Source: JAHBNG01 sp039028975
Lineage (GTDB): Bacteria; Chloroflexota; Anaerolineae; Caldilineales; Caldilineaceae
Reading direction: 5' to 3'
Length of the DNA: 64,000 nucleotides
Assembly (NCBI GenBank): GCA_039028975.1
Contig: JBCCHB010000055.1
Coordinates: 29,441 to 93,440 of the forward strand
In this document: one piece after another, positions 16,470 through 25,050 of the stretch
How positions within the stretch are numbered: the stretch's first letter is position 1
How the letters are laid out: the number at the start of each line of letters is the position of its first letter
Program-made: the position numbers and the translations under genes
Notes under the pieces: model-generated
What the model saw: only the letters and a program-made list of their open reading frames with translations
The model's database searches: none
What the model was told of the DNA's origin: nothing

Positions 16470-17302
16470 GCCAATTGCGCTTAGCCCCAGTAGTAAACGA
16501 TCAGGTTCTAGCAAAGCCTCAAAGTATTCTGGCCATGATTCGGGTAACCTGGATCGGCTGGATGCAGGAACGCAGCTTCTTCTTTCTGTTGGCCTTTGGC
16601 TGGATGATTACGCCGCTGGTCTATCTCTTTGTTTGGTCGACGGCCGCAGGTGAACGCACCATAGGCGGTCTATCTCGAGGTGAATTCGTGGCATACTATC
16701 TTGTGCTGATTGTGGTCAATCAACTGACCTATGCCCAAGCCAACTGGACGCTTGGCGACCTGATTCGTGATGGCAAGCTCAATATTCTCCTGCTGCGGCC
16801 GATTGCACCCTTCTACGACGTACTGGCCACCGAAATTGCCGGCAAAGGCATCTTTTTGCTCTTTGTGCTTCCGGTTACTGGGGCACTAGGGTTGATTCTG
16901 CAACCGGAAATAGCTTGGTCGCTATTCAACGTTCTGGCATTTATTCCTGCTCTGCTCTTGGCATGGTTGCTGCGTTTTCTGTGGGGCTATTGGCTGGCCA
17001 TGTTGGCTTTCTGGGCGACCCAGGCCAATGCCCTGCTGGCTGTACAGGACGCGCTGATCTTCTTACTGGCGGGGCAAGTTGCACCAATTGCCATTTTACC
17101 AAATTACCTGCGTCTGGCGGCTGAGTTACTACCCTTTCGTTACATGGTCGGCTTTCCAGTTGAGATCTTGACGGGTCAAGTGAATGGCATGGAAATGCTC
17201 TACGGAATTTCTATCCAGTTGGCATGGGTAAGCGTCGCTTTGCTTCTGTGTGTTACATTGTGGCGTGTTGGCTTGAGTCGCTATTCGGCAGTCGGTGGAT
17301 AA
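16466..17302 (+). CDS. ABC-2 permease, DUF990 type (subunit 1)
   Basis: 278 residues with about six hydrophobic segments. Start overlaps the ATPase stop (ATGA). The sequence has the DUF990 style: an N-terminal amphipathic stretch (TWIGWMQERSFFFLLAFGWM), WTLGDLIRDGKLNILLLRPIAPFYDVLATEIAGKG as the conserved cytoplasmic loop, and a C-terminal TLWRVGLSRYSAVGG. It pairs with the next permease to form the membrane pore. Confidence 0.88.
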   Translation: MSQLRLAPVVNDQVLAKPQSILAMIRVTWIGWMQERSFFFLLAFGWMITPLVYLFVWSTAAGERTIGGLSRGEFVAYYLVLIVVNQLTYAQANWTLGDLIRDGKLNILLLRPIAPFYDVLATEIAGKGIFLLFVLPVTGALGLILQPEIAWSLFNVLAFIPALLLAWLLRFLWGYWLAMLAFWATQANALLAVQDALIFLLAGQVAPIAILPNYLRLAAELLPFRYMVGFPVEILTGQVNGMEMLYGISIQLAWVSVALLLCVTLWRVGLSRYSAVGG

Positions 17303-17313
17303 GGAGGATTACC

Positions 17314-18105
17314 ATGCGTTATTTTCGATTGATTGCAGCTTTTGCTCGGGCGTCTGCCCAACAAGAACTAGCATATCGGACCAATTTTCTGATCAGCTTG
17401 TTACATTCCCTATTGAATTTGGTCACGGGTATATTAGGAATAGTCATACTATTTGACCAGATCGAGATGATCCAAGGGTGGGATTTTGCATCGACGCTGG
17501 CGCTGTTAGGTGTCTATCTCATATTAGGTGCGCTACGCAGTCTCTTTATCGAACCCAGTCTTGATGCGCTGGCGGGAATGAGTGGCGTAATTTGGGAGGG
17601 CACCTTTGATTTTACGCTCCTGCGACCGCTCAACGCGCAATTTATGGCGAGCTTTCAACGATGGCGTCCGCTGGCCCTCTTTGATATGCTGCTAGCCTTG
17701 ATTGTTTTAGGGGTAGCAGTCGCCCAGTTAAATCGTACGCTCAACTTTATGGAGATAGCGGGTTTTCTTCTGTCTTTGATGATTAGCCTCATCATTCTCT
17801 ACAGCCTGCTACTGGGATTGACGAGCTTTGTCTTCTGGGGGCCAGGCTTCTACTACACGTGGATATTCAATGGCATTTTCCAGATGGCGCGTTATCCAGT
17901 TGGACTTTATCCAGGCTGGCTGCGTATGGTGTTAACCTGGATTGTGCCGGTGGGGATGATGACAACAGTTCCAGCACAGACGTTTGGCGGAGACGTTTCA
18001 CCCCTCCTGCTGACAGGTAGCTTAATATTAGCGATTTGCTTGTTCGCCGGTTCGTCCTTCCTCTTTCAAACCGGACTGCAGAGATATTCGAGCGCTTCGA
18101 GCTAA
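17314..18105 (+). CDS. ABC-2 permease, DUF990 type (subunit 2)
   Basis: 263 residues from ATG 17314, selected by AAGGAGG six bases upstream; the frame is open further left inside the previous gene. Six hydrophobic segments, with the family loop IWEGTFDFTLLRPLNAQFMASFQRWRP and a C-terminal FQTGLQRYSSASS that parallels the LSRYSAVGG end of subunit 1. Last gene of the exporter trio. Confidence 0.88.
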   Translation: MRYFRLIAAFARASAQQELAYRTNFLISLLHSLLNLVTGILGIVILFDQIEMIQGWDFASTLALLGVYLILGALRSLFIEPSLDALAGMSGVIWEGTFDFTLLRPLNAQFMASFQRWRPLALFDMLLALIVLGVAVAQLNRTLNFMEIAGFLLSLMISLIILYSLLLGLTSFVFWGPGFYYTWIFNGIFQMARYPVGLYPGWLRMVLTWIVPVGMMTTVPAQTFGGDVSPLLLTGSLILAICLFAGSSFLFQTGLQRYSSASS

Positions 18106-18107
18106 AT

Positions 18108-18647
18108 ATGAACAATACGCAAAACATCTCAACTGTAGTAGACAACTTGCTCAACCAGATTATGGAATCTCAGGAATTGGCTGGCATGGCAGTTGGCATC
18201 GTCAAAGATGGCGAAACCATGTATGCAAAAGGCTTTGGCGTGAAGAACAGTGAGTCCAAAGAACCGATCACGGAATCTTCTCTATTCCATCTGGCTTCGG
18301 TCTCTAAAACCTTTACAACAACCGCTGTAATGCAACTCGTTGAACAGGGTTTGATCCAATTGGATTCCACTGTTGTAGAGTATCTGCCCTACTTCCGGGT
18401 AGACGATGAGCGTTATTCACAGATTACAATCCGACAGCTCTTAACTCATTGTGGCGGCCTACCTCGTGGCGAAACGTATTGGGACGAGCCAGATTTTCAG
18501 CAATCCGACGCATACTTTCATGTTCTCGGGGAAGTCTTTGTGCAAAGTGGTGACATTCCACAAGCTATCGAAAGTTTACAGCGCTGTTTGGCACTGAACC
18601 CAAGTCATCCTCATGCTCAAGACATGTTGAACAAGTTGAGCAACTAG
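18108..18647 (+). pseudogene. Internally deleted class C beta-lactamase-like serine hydrolase with TPR tail
   Basis: 179 codons, starting two bases after the permease stop. Residues 1-130 follow the beta-lactamase/DD-peptidase family: LAGMAVGIVKDGETMYAKGFGV, the catalytic SVSK (S64, K67), and ITIRQLLTHCGGLP. At about residue 135 the sequence jumps to AYFHVLGEVFVQSGDIPQAIESLQRCLALNP, which is a TPR repeat. The family normally has some 200-250 more residues here, including the YxN and HxG motifs. An in-frame internal deletion of a hydrolase with C-terminal TPR is the simplest reading. The frame is intact, so a residual product is possible, but hydrolase activity is unlikely. Confidence 0.7.
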
Positions 18648-18896
18648 GAATGACTTTGTTAAAAAAGCTTTCAGCTAATCAGCCGTCAGCATTCAGCCAG
18701 AATCCGAATATGCTTCGGGGTCGATTTTTATACTTTCCTATGCCATGAAAAAAGGTCAAACGATGCACGAAGTTCACCAAGAAATATGATGGTTTACTTT
18801 GAGAAATTTGGTGAGCATCGTGAACGTCGTGGATCAAACATAGTTTTATGAATCCAAGAATTATAAATTCAGTTGCGAGCGAAAGAGGAGGCTCAA
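18648..18896. other. Non-coding spacer with imperfect dispersed hairpin
   Basis: TCACCAA (18775) and TTGGTGA (18809) are inverted, with flanking ACGATGC / GCATCGT words. This is the kind of short dispersed sequence common between genes. No gene is supported. Confidence 0.45.
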
Positions 18897-19511
18897 ATGC
18901 AATCACAAATAGAACGAGAGGTATGCCTTGATGATTTACCGCCAGTTGAACACAATCGGCTGCTGGGTGTGTTGAAGAAGATCCTGGATGCATCGGAATA
19001 TGTGCTGTCACCAGAGAAGTATCGGTTAGTTGGCACGGCAGCTACGGTTTTACACGGTGCAGCAACGCCAGCCAGAAGCATCGATTTACTGATGATAGAC
19101 CGAGAAAATGTGGATGCCATGCATCTGGTTATGTCAGCCTTTCGAGTGGATTCGCCCCCAATCTACCAGCCAGAGGTCAAACTCTATTGGGCATCCTACT
19201 TTGTGGACGATATACACGTTCAGGTCTGCGTTCATGAGTCGCCAGCCTCGTCAGATGGTATGGAGACCCGCGGCACCGGACCATGGAAAAACTATACCAA
19301 GCTGCCGTGGGGTCAGCATTCCGTCCCGACGGTTGCCCTGGAGCTAAGATTGGTGACCGAACTGTGGCGCAATCGGCCAGAGCGGTATGAACCGCTGATT
19401 GACTATATGACGACCAAGAAGGTGGACATTGGCCTTTTACAGCGGGGGTTGAACGAAATAAAGCTTCCGCAAACCTGGCAGGACGCAGTAGTTCGTCAAC
19501 TCGCTCAATAA
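18897..19511 (+). CDS. Free-standing nucleotidyltransferase-like protein (paralogue of the MerR C-terminal domain)
   Basis: 204 residues from ATG 18897, with AGGAGG seven bases upstream. It aligns over its whole length with residues about 145-344 of the MerR fusion at 14235: EREVCLDDLP, RLLGVLKKIL, GTAATVLHGAATPARSIDLLM, YWASYFVDD, KLPWGQHSVPTVALELRLVTELWRNRP, KKVDIGLLQRGL. The motif near residue 53 resembles the nucleotidyltransferase entry (G...D), but the second acidic residue of DxD is Leu. Function unknown. Its location just after the exporter block, with the fused copy before it, suggests both act on the same signal. Confidence 0.7.
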   Translation: MQSQIEREVCLDDLPPVEHNRLLGVLKKILDASEYVLSPEKYRLVGTAATVLHGAATPARSIDLLMIDRENVDAMHLVMSAFRVDSPPIYQPEVKLYWASYFVDDIHVQVCVHESPASSDGMETRGTGPWKNYTKLPWGQHSVPTVALELRLVTELWRNRPERYEPLIDYMTTKKVDIGLLQRGLNEIKLPQTWQDAVVRQLAQ

Positions 19512-19512
19512 C

Positions 19513-19710
19513 CTAACCTTGAGTTGCGGTTTGTGGTGTTTGCAGATCAACTTGTAAAGATTTTCCAATCCGTATCATAATCGTTCCCAACCGATGAATC
19601 CCCTTACGCAGCAATCGTTGGATATCGGCACGGTCCTCCTGAGTTCGTCGATATTCTTCTACAATCCATTTGGTCCTGTTATCATGCTGATGCATCAATT
19701 CATAGTTCAT
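19513..19710 (-). CDS. Small hypothetical protein, 65 aa
   Basis: Not recognised as a named family. GGAGG lies eight bases before ATG 19710, which supports translation. It is rich in charged residues with an amphipathic C-terminal helix (IHRLGTIMIRIGKSLQ). It converges with the nucleotidyltransferase-like gene, the stop codons being two bases apart. The C-terminal pattern resembles that of the small protein at 22833-23069 and may help membrane association. Confidence 0.55.
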   Translation of the reverse strand: MNYELMHQHDNRTKWIVEEYRRTQEDRADIQRLLRKGIHRLGTIMIRIGKSLQVDLQTPQTATQG

Positions 19711-19883
19711 GTGTCGAATCCTCCATCGTTTGATCGAAGCAAATACGCTTATTGTTTCACGAAATCCAATTGCATAGTTGAGTTTACAGTTGTATCTATA
19801 CTATAGTGGCTTAATACGAGAAAAATCCTACGCGTTTTTTTCGCAGTTTGCAGATTCTCCTCAAGAGGGACATTATACGGATA

Positions 19884-22598
19884 ATGAATATGCATGATGA
19901 ACCAGCAGGCCACCAACCCAGTTCTACTAGTACGCCTCTACTTTCCACCAAATTGACCGTACCTCGTCATCGGTCGCAATTGATTGCACGCGTCCGGTTG
20001 CTGGCAAAATTGGGTAGCGGCCTAGAGAGCAAATGCACCCTAGTTCTTGCGCCGGCTGGTTATGGTAAAACAATATTACTGAGCCAATGGATAGAAGAAA
20101 TAGAACAGCCCGCAGCATGGCTCTCGCTTGAAACAACAGAGAATGATCCAGCCCGCTTTCTCGCTTATCTGATTGGCGCAATCTGCACCATTCAGGATGA
20201 ACAGGCAGAAGAAATATGTGCCGCTGCTTATGCGTACTTACGTAGTAATTCTCGTACAACCTGTCAAACCATTCTGACCATCCTGGTTAACGATATCGCA
20301 GCCAGTACTATGCGCTTTGTTTTGGTATTAGACGACTATCATGTGATTGATCACCAAGGCGTCCATGACGTCGTTGCTTTTCTACTAGAACATCTGCCCG
20401 AGCAAATGCACCTGGTTATTGTTGGGCGTAGAGAACCTCCTGTACCTCTGGCGCGTCTGCGGGTAGCAAGTCAACTCAATTCGCTAGACGCAGCGGATCT
20501 TGCCTTCACGGCTGACGAAATCGCCGAATTTTTGCATGAGACCATGGTGCTCTCCTTAAACGATGCACAAATTGAGCAGGTAACACTACATACGGAAGGG
20601 TGGATTGCGGGTGTGCAGCTGGCCGCGTTGGCTTTGCAAAAAGGGATTTTGATTGCAGAGGCGCTATCGGGGCAACAGCGTCACCTGGGCGATTACCTAG
20701 CCGAAGAGGTATGGCAACGCCAACCAGAATTGATTCAACAGTTCTTGCTCCAAACTTCAATCTTAAAACGCTTGACAGGCCCACTGTGCGAAGCTGTCGT
20801 TGAACGATCCACAAACCAGATGAGTGGCCAATCGCTGCTCCATCAGATTGAGGACGCGAATCTTTTTCTGGTGTCGTTGGATGGATCTCGCCACTGGTAT
20901 CGCTATCATCACCTCTTTGGCGATTTTCTGCAGAGTCGTCTAAAAAGTACCGCTGACGCAGTGATGGTTGCTACCCTCCATCAGCGGGCGGCGGTTTGGT
21001 ATCAACAGAATGGATTTATTGGGGAGGCAATGGAACATACGCTAGCAGCCAAGGATTTTGAACTCGCCTCAAACCTAATTGCTCAGAATGGCCGCAATCA
21101 TTTACACATGGGTGAGGGGACTACGCTGCTCCGCTGGCTGGATGCGTTACCTCTAGACAAAAGCAAATCATTGTCATCAAGCGAGGTCGAATTAACCTTG
21201 CTACGTGCGTGGTCACTGCTGTTGACTGGCGCAATGGACACTCTTCAGGTTTGCCTCTCTCTGCTGGAAGAACACAGGGCAGCCAACCATGGGGCAATTC
21301 AAGGAGAGATGGCTGCACTGCGTTCCCGCCTTGCAGCCATCAAGGGTGATTCGCAGGCCAATGTGCATTATGCCAAGCAAGCGTTAGCCCAACTCCCTAC
21401 AGACAATCGTGCGATGCGTGGCGAAATGGCGCTAAACTTGGGTTTAGCGCTCTACGATTCATTTGATTTCCAAGCCCAACGTCAGGCTTTTACAGATGCG
21501 TTTCGTCTGAGCAAGCAGGCAGGCAATCTGCGGGCTGCTGTGATGGCAGCATACAATTTGGCAGGATCCTATGCCTTGCAAGGGAAACTGCGCCGGTCGA
21601 AAGACATGGGCCGTCAAATATTGGAGGCAGGCGACACACAATCTTTACCTGTTGTCGGTTTTGCCCACGTGGGCCTTGCCTACGTTTGCTATGAACAGAA
21701 TGAGCTAGCTTTGGCGGAAGAACATGTCCGCAAAGCCTTGCAGCAGGGGAAACGGAGCGGTGATTTCAAAATCATCCAGCCTAGCTTAGCCATCCTCGCT
21801 CGCTTGCATACCGTGTATGAAGCTTGGGACGACGCCCAATATTGGTTGGATGCTTTGGAAGAGCAAACGACTCAAAATGGTGTATCATACGAGCGGGTTC
21901 AACTGGCGTTACAACAAGGCTCGACTGATATAGGGGAAGCTTGGCTGGCGGCTTCTGAAATTGGACCGGACGACATTGTTCGGGCGAGAAAGAATCTTCA
22001 AGATGGGACACGGACAGAACCACTCTTGTTGCAGTTAAACGAATATCTGCAATACGCGCATGTCCAGATGGCCTTGGGAAACTTCGAACATCTTGGATTC
22101 ATTATCTCTGAATTGGCGGCGCTTGCCGAGCAGAAGGATCTGAGATACTGGGCAATCCATGCATGGTCATTGCTTGCCATGATCCACTGGCACCAAGGAG
22201 ATTGGACACAAGCAAGCCATGCGTTGCAGCGGGGACTCAATCTGGCAGGGTCAGAACCCTTCACGCGCATCTTCCTGGACAAAGGGCCAGCAATGACTCG
22301 TCTTTTGCATCACATTTCAACGCAGGGGATGCACATAGAGCAGATCGACCGTCTCCTTAACGCCGCTGGACAACCACATCTGAAAGAGGCACCGCATCCA
22401 CAAATTCAGCCGCTTAGCCAGCGTGAGCTAGAGATTTTAGATTTAGTGGCTGCAGGTCGCTCTAACCAAGCCATTGCCGATGAATTGGTCGTGACGGTGA
22501 ATACGATAAAGACGCACCTGCGACGGATTTACGATAAGTTGAATGTGAGTTCGCGTACTCAGGCGGTTGCTCAGGCGCGGGCGTTTTCGCTGTTGTGA
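19884..22598 (+). CDS. MalT-type LuxR-family ATP-dependent transcription regulator
   Basis: 904 residues from ATG 19884. Order of domains: STAND-type ATPase with Walker A APAGYGKT (57-63) and Walker B FVLVLDDYHVI; winged-helix and arm region with TEGWIAGVQLAALAL and WYRYHHLFGDFLQSRL, both typical of MalT relatives; a long helical TPR-like sensor region (about 400-820); and a C-terminal LuxR helix-turn-helix (LSQRELEILDLVAAGRSNQAIADELVVT, TVNTIKTHLRRIYDKL). Such proteins bind an inducer and ATP, oligomerise and activate transcription. Targets are unknown; it sits alone on its strand between two small-protein genes. The start has only a distant GAGGG, so an upstream ATG (19848) is possible. Confidence 0.93.
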   Translation: MNMHDEPAGHQPSSTSTPLLSTKLTVPRHRSQLIARVRLLAKLGSGLESKCTLVLAPAGYGKTILLSQWIEEIEQPAAWLSLETTENDPARFLAYLIGAICTIQDEQAEEICAAAYAYLRSNSRTTCQTILTILVNDIAASTMRFVLVLDDYHVIDHQGVHDVVAFLLEHLPEQMHLVIVGRREPPVPLARLRVASQLNSLDAADLAFTADEIAEFLHETMVLSLNDAQIEQVTLHTEGWIAGVQLAALALQKGILIAEALSGQQRHLGDYLAEEVWQRQPELIQQFLLQTSILKRLTGPLCEAVVERSTNQMSGQSLLHQIEDANLFLVSLDGSRHWYRYHHLFGDFLQSRLKSTADAVMVATLHQRAAVWYQQNGFIGEAMEHTLAAKDFELASNLIAQNGRNHLHMGEGTTLLRWLDALPLDKSKSLSSSEVELTLLRAWSLLLTGAMDTLQVCLSLLEEHRAANHGAIQGEMAALRSRLAAIKGDSQANVHYAKQALAQLPTDNRAMRGEMALNLGLALYDSFDFQAQRQAFTDAFRLSKQAGNLRAAVMAAYNLAGSYALQGKLRRSKDMGRQILEAGDTQSLPVVGFAHVGLAYVCYEQNELALAEEHVRKALQQGKRSGDFKIIQPSLAILARLHTVYEAWDDAQYWLDALEEQTTQNGVSYERVQLALQQGSTDIGEAWLAASEIGPDDIVRARKNLQDGTRTEPLLLQLNEYLQYAHVQMALGNFEHLGFIISELAALAEQKDLRYWAIHAWSLLAMIHWHQGDWTQASHALQRGLNLAGSEPFTRIFLDKGPAMTRLLHHISTQGMHIEQIDRLLNAAGQPHLKEAPHPQIQPLSQRELEILDLVAAGRSNQAIADELVVTVNTIKTHLRRIYDKLNVSSRTQAVAQARAFSLL

Positions 22599-22779
22599 GT
22601 AGGATTACCATCGATATGGCTTCCTATGCTATTATTTTCTTGTTCACACTCACAATGAGTTGGTGGAAAGGTAAGAAAGTAATGGAGTGAATTCCAATGG
22701 CCGATAGAAAAAGGTTAAGTCAATTGCTACAACATCTTAGCCTAATCCACAACAACGAACCTCCTTAATCGGTCAGGAG

Positions 22780-22824
22780 CCATCTGCTGGGAAGCTTCAA
22801 AGACTTAAGCCTCCCAGCAGATGG
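22780..22824. terminator. Strong hairpin between convergent genes
   Basis: 18-bp arms (22780-22797, 22807-22824) with one mismatch and a 9-nt loop. It lacks a clear T-run, yet its position between convergent genes suggests a terminator or transcript-end stabiliser. Confidence 0.65.
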
Positions 22825-22832
22825 CCCACTGT

Positions 22833-23069
22833 TTACTCAGTAGAGTGAACCAAGGTGTATTCTCTTCTTGTATAATACAGAACCTCAGGCTCATAACGCG
22901 CCTTCACCTGTATCCCCAAACGAATCAACCCATTCGCCAACGTTAGCAATACCTGTTGATAGTTGGTATACCGTTTGCGCTTATGGCTCGCCTCATTAGC
23001 ACCCAATGGGCGCACAAATGTCCGCTCCGAGGCAACCGATCTGGATAAAAGTAAATGTGAAGGATCCAT
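22833..23069 (-). CDS. Small hypothetical protein in operon with MerR regulator, 78 aa
   Basis: From ATG 23069 (GGGAG six bases upstream; an ATG two codons earlier abuts the ribosome site). It starts 12 bases after the MerR stop, so it is co-transcribed. Basic in the middle, with a C-terminal amphipathic stretch (LLTLANGLIRLGIQVKARYE) that resembles the 65-aa protein at 19513. No known family was recognised. Confidence 0.55.
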   Translation of the reverse strand: MDPSHLLLSRSVASERTFVRPLGANEASHKRKRYTNYQQVLLTLANGLIRLGIQVKARYEPEVLYYTRREYTLVHSTE

Positions 23070-23081
23070 AGCCATCTCCCT

Positions 23082-23921
23082 TTATCTCTTCTCAACTGGA
23101 AACTGGATTTCTGCCGTCAGATCATTATTTTCAACGGACCCGTGAAAGACTTCTCGTGATGGGCCACTGATGATATAGCCATTGTCTTCAATCCACTGAG
23201 CAAGGGCAGTAAAAGCGGGTGTCAGCCCATCGGCTTGGTTCTGGAAGTCATCGGCCACGATTGTGGTGGCCATCATTGGTACACTATCCAACTGTTGAAT
23301 CTGAATCGGCTGCTCAGCCACAACAGTTTTTACGGCACCTAGCTTAGGAATAATGAATGAACATTCCGTGTCGATATCTTTTTGCGTATATTCTTCGTTG
23401 AAGTAGCGAGTCATCGTCGGCCCAAAAGGCACCTTGTTGGTTGCCATCCACTGGGCAATCGTACCAAACATGGCCCCACACCGCTCGGGCATTTGATCCA
23501 CGTGGGCAACCACTTCACGAATGGACGCAATCGTTGTCGGCTCGACTGATTTGAGTGTGACTTCATATGTAGGCATCATATCCTCCTGATTAAGATAATT
23601 GAGGCGAGTGGTAACCCGATCCAGGCGCTGCTGTATCGCTTTTAACTCCCGTTCTGCTGACACCATCTGCATCTTTAACATGCCGCGCAGCTCCTCGGTT
23701 GTTAGATCTTCATGCAGAATTTGGACAATTTCCTCGAGAGAGAAACCTAACTCCTTCAATGCGGCAATACGATTGAGCGTGAACAGCTGTTTGGCAGAGT
23801 AGTAGCGATACCCCGTAAAGGGATCGATCTCTGCCGGTTTGAGCACTCCAAGCGCATCGTAATGCCGCAATGTGTCGATTGTTACTTTGCCTAGTCGTGA
23901 AAACTCGCCAATTTTGAACAT
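23082..23921 (-). CDS. BmrR-like MerR regulator with GyrI-type effector domain
   Basis: 279 residues. N-terminal MerR helix-turn-helix (KIGEFSRLGKVTIDTLRHYDALGVLKP, GYRYYSAKQL), coiled-coil dimer helix (about 75-112), then a GyrI/effector-binding domain (YEVTLKSVEPTTIASIREVV to the C-terminus), which in BmrR binds amphipathic cations. ATG 23921 lies where transcription from the 19-bp-spacer promoter at 23928-23958 should begin, so the mRNA may be leaderless. Followed by a small-protein gene. Confidence 0.92.
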   Translation of the reverse strand: MFKIGEFSRLGKVTIDTLRHYDALGVLKPAEIDPFTGYRYYSAKQLFTLNRIAALKELGFSLEEIVQILHEDLTTEELRGMLKMQMVSAERELKAIQQRLDRVTTRLNYLNQEDMMPTYEVTLKSVEPTTIASIREVVAHVDQMPERCGAMFGTIAQWMATNKVPFGPTMTRYFNEEYTQKDIDTECSFIIPKLGAVKTVVAEQPIQIQQLDSVPMMATTIVADDFQNQADGLTPAFTALAQWIEDNGYIISGPSREVFHGSVENNDLTAEIQFPVEKR

Positions 23922-23927
23922 GCCTAC

Positions 23928-23958
23928 AGTGTAACATCTCGTGTAACCCGAGAGTCAA
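23928..23958 (-). promoter_or_regulatory. MerR-type promoter with 19-bp spacer (P3)
   Basis: On the minus strand: TTGACT (23958-23953), 19 bp, TACACT (23933-23928). The spacer holds a CTCGGGT-TA-CACGAG dyad, different from P1 and P2, as expected for a different regulator. Confidence 0.75.
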
Positions 23959-24133
23959 GAGGGGTTTTTTAGGAATTTTTAGGAACTATACAATCATAAC
24001 ATGATTCATCCTCACATTCATCCTTTTGGGTGACAAACTGTTCCGTGCCCGCTGGCTATACTATGTGACCATGCTATGTTAAGTAGAATGGCCCTGTTAT
24101 AAAGAGATATAATATTGAAGAAGGATTTCAGCT

Positions 24134-24961
24134 ATGCAAAAAGTAGTCCAGGACTTTTTAAATGTTGATGACTCTCGTCTCTACTACGAAATAGCAGGTG
24201 ACGGCGAGCCTGTTATTTTTCTACATGGTGGCTTTGTCGATAGCCGAATGTGGGACGAACAATTTGATCTATTTGCATCACGGTACCGCGTAATTCGGTA
24301 TGACCAGAGACGATATGGTCAGTCAGAAGGATCCTCAAGGCCCTATGCGCGCCACCAAGATTTATATGAGCTGATGCGGCACCTCCAGATTAAGAACGCG
24401 CATCTCGTTGGTCACTCCGGCGGTGGGGCATTGGCGCTGGATTTTGCGCTCGTCTATCCCCAAATGGTCTCCACGCTTGTCTTGTATGCATCTGGCGTTG
24501 AGGGGTATGACTGGTCGCACATGACTGAATCTTATGAAGCTCCTGTCAACATCCATCTAGAAAAAGGAGAGCTTAAACAAGCTGCTGAAGTGATGCTGCG
24601 TACGTGGATTGACGGACCCAATCGACGGCCCGAAGATGTAAATTTCCAAGTGCGTAAGCGTGTTCAATCGCTTATCATCGATCTGTTCAAGCGATCCGAC
24701 GACTGGCAACCAGAACGCCCTTTGGATCCACCCACGATAGAGAGACTCCATGAGATTAATGTGCCAACGCCCGTTCTCGTCGGCGCGGAAGATGGGATTG
24801 ATCTGCTGAAAATCAGCGACCTTCTTGTATCCCAGATCGCTGGTTCCCAGAAGATCGTCATGCCGAGTGTTGCCCACATGATGAATATGGAAGTTGCAGA
24901 TGTGTTCAACCAAGCGGTAATGAAATTTATCGAAGGTCATTCAGAGGCTAAAGAAATTTGA
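24134..24961 (+). CDS. Alpha/beta hydrolase
   Basis: 275 residues. Oxyanion-hole HGG motif (FLHGGFVDSRMW), YDQRRYGQSE strand-turn, nucleophile elbow GHSGGG with Ser near residue 94, acid in VGAEDGID and catalytic His in SVAHMMNME, all in the expected order. Substrate cannot be told; relatives include esterases, epoxide or haloalkane-type hydrolases and lipases. It is the first gene of a plus-strand group with an S41 peptidase and a P-loop protein. Confidence 0.88.
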   Translation: MQKVVQDFLNVDDSRLYYEIAGDGEPVIFLHGGFVDSRMWDEQFDLFASRYRVIRYDQRRYGQSEGSSRPYARHQDLYELMRHLQIKNAHLVGHSGGGALALDFALVYPQMVSTLVLYASGVEGYDWSHMTESYEAPVNIHLEKGELKQAAEVMLRTWIDGPNRRPEDVNFQVRKRVQSLIIDLFKRSDDWQPERPLDPPTIERLHEINVPTPVLVGAEDGIDLLKISDLLVSQIAGSQKIVMPSVAHMMNMEVADVFNQAVMKFIEGHSEAKEI

Positions 24962-25050
24962 AGGAAGACTATAATACCCAGAATTCTGGGTCTGGAGGTA
25001 GGTTAGCGGCTATCTATAATGGCGGAGAAAAACGGGCAAGGAGAAAAGAA

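Noticed and set aside
24958..25050. TTG start of the S41 peptidase overlapping the hydrolase stop
   Set aside because: The 31 extra residues look non-coding, and ATG 25051 has an AAGGAG site at ideal distance.
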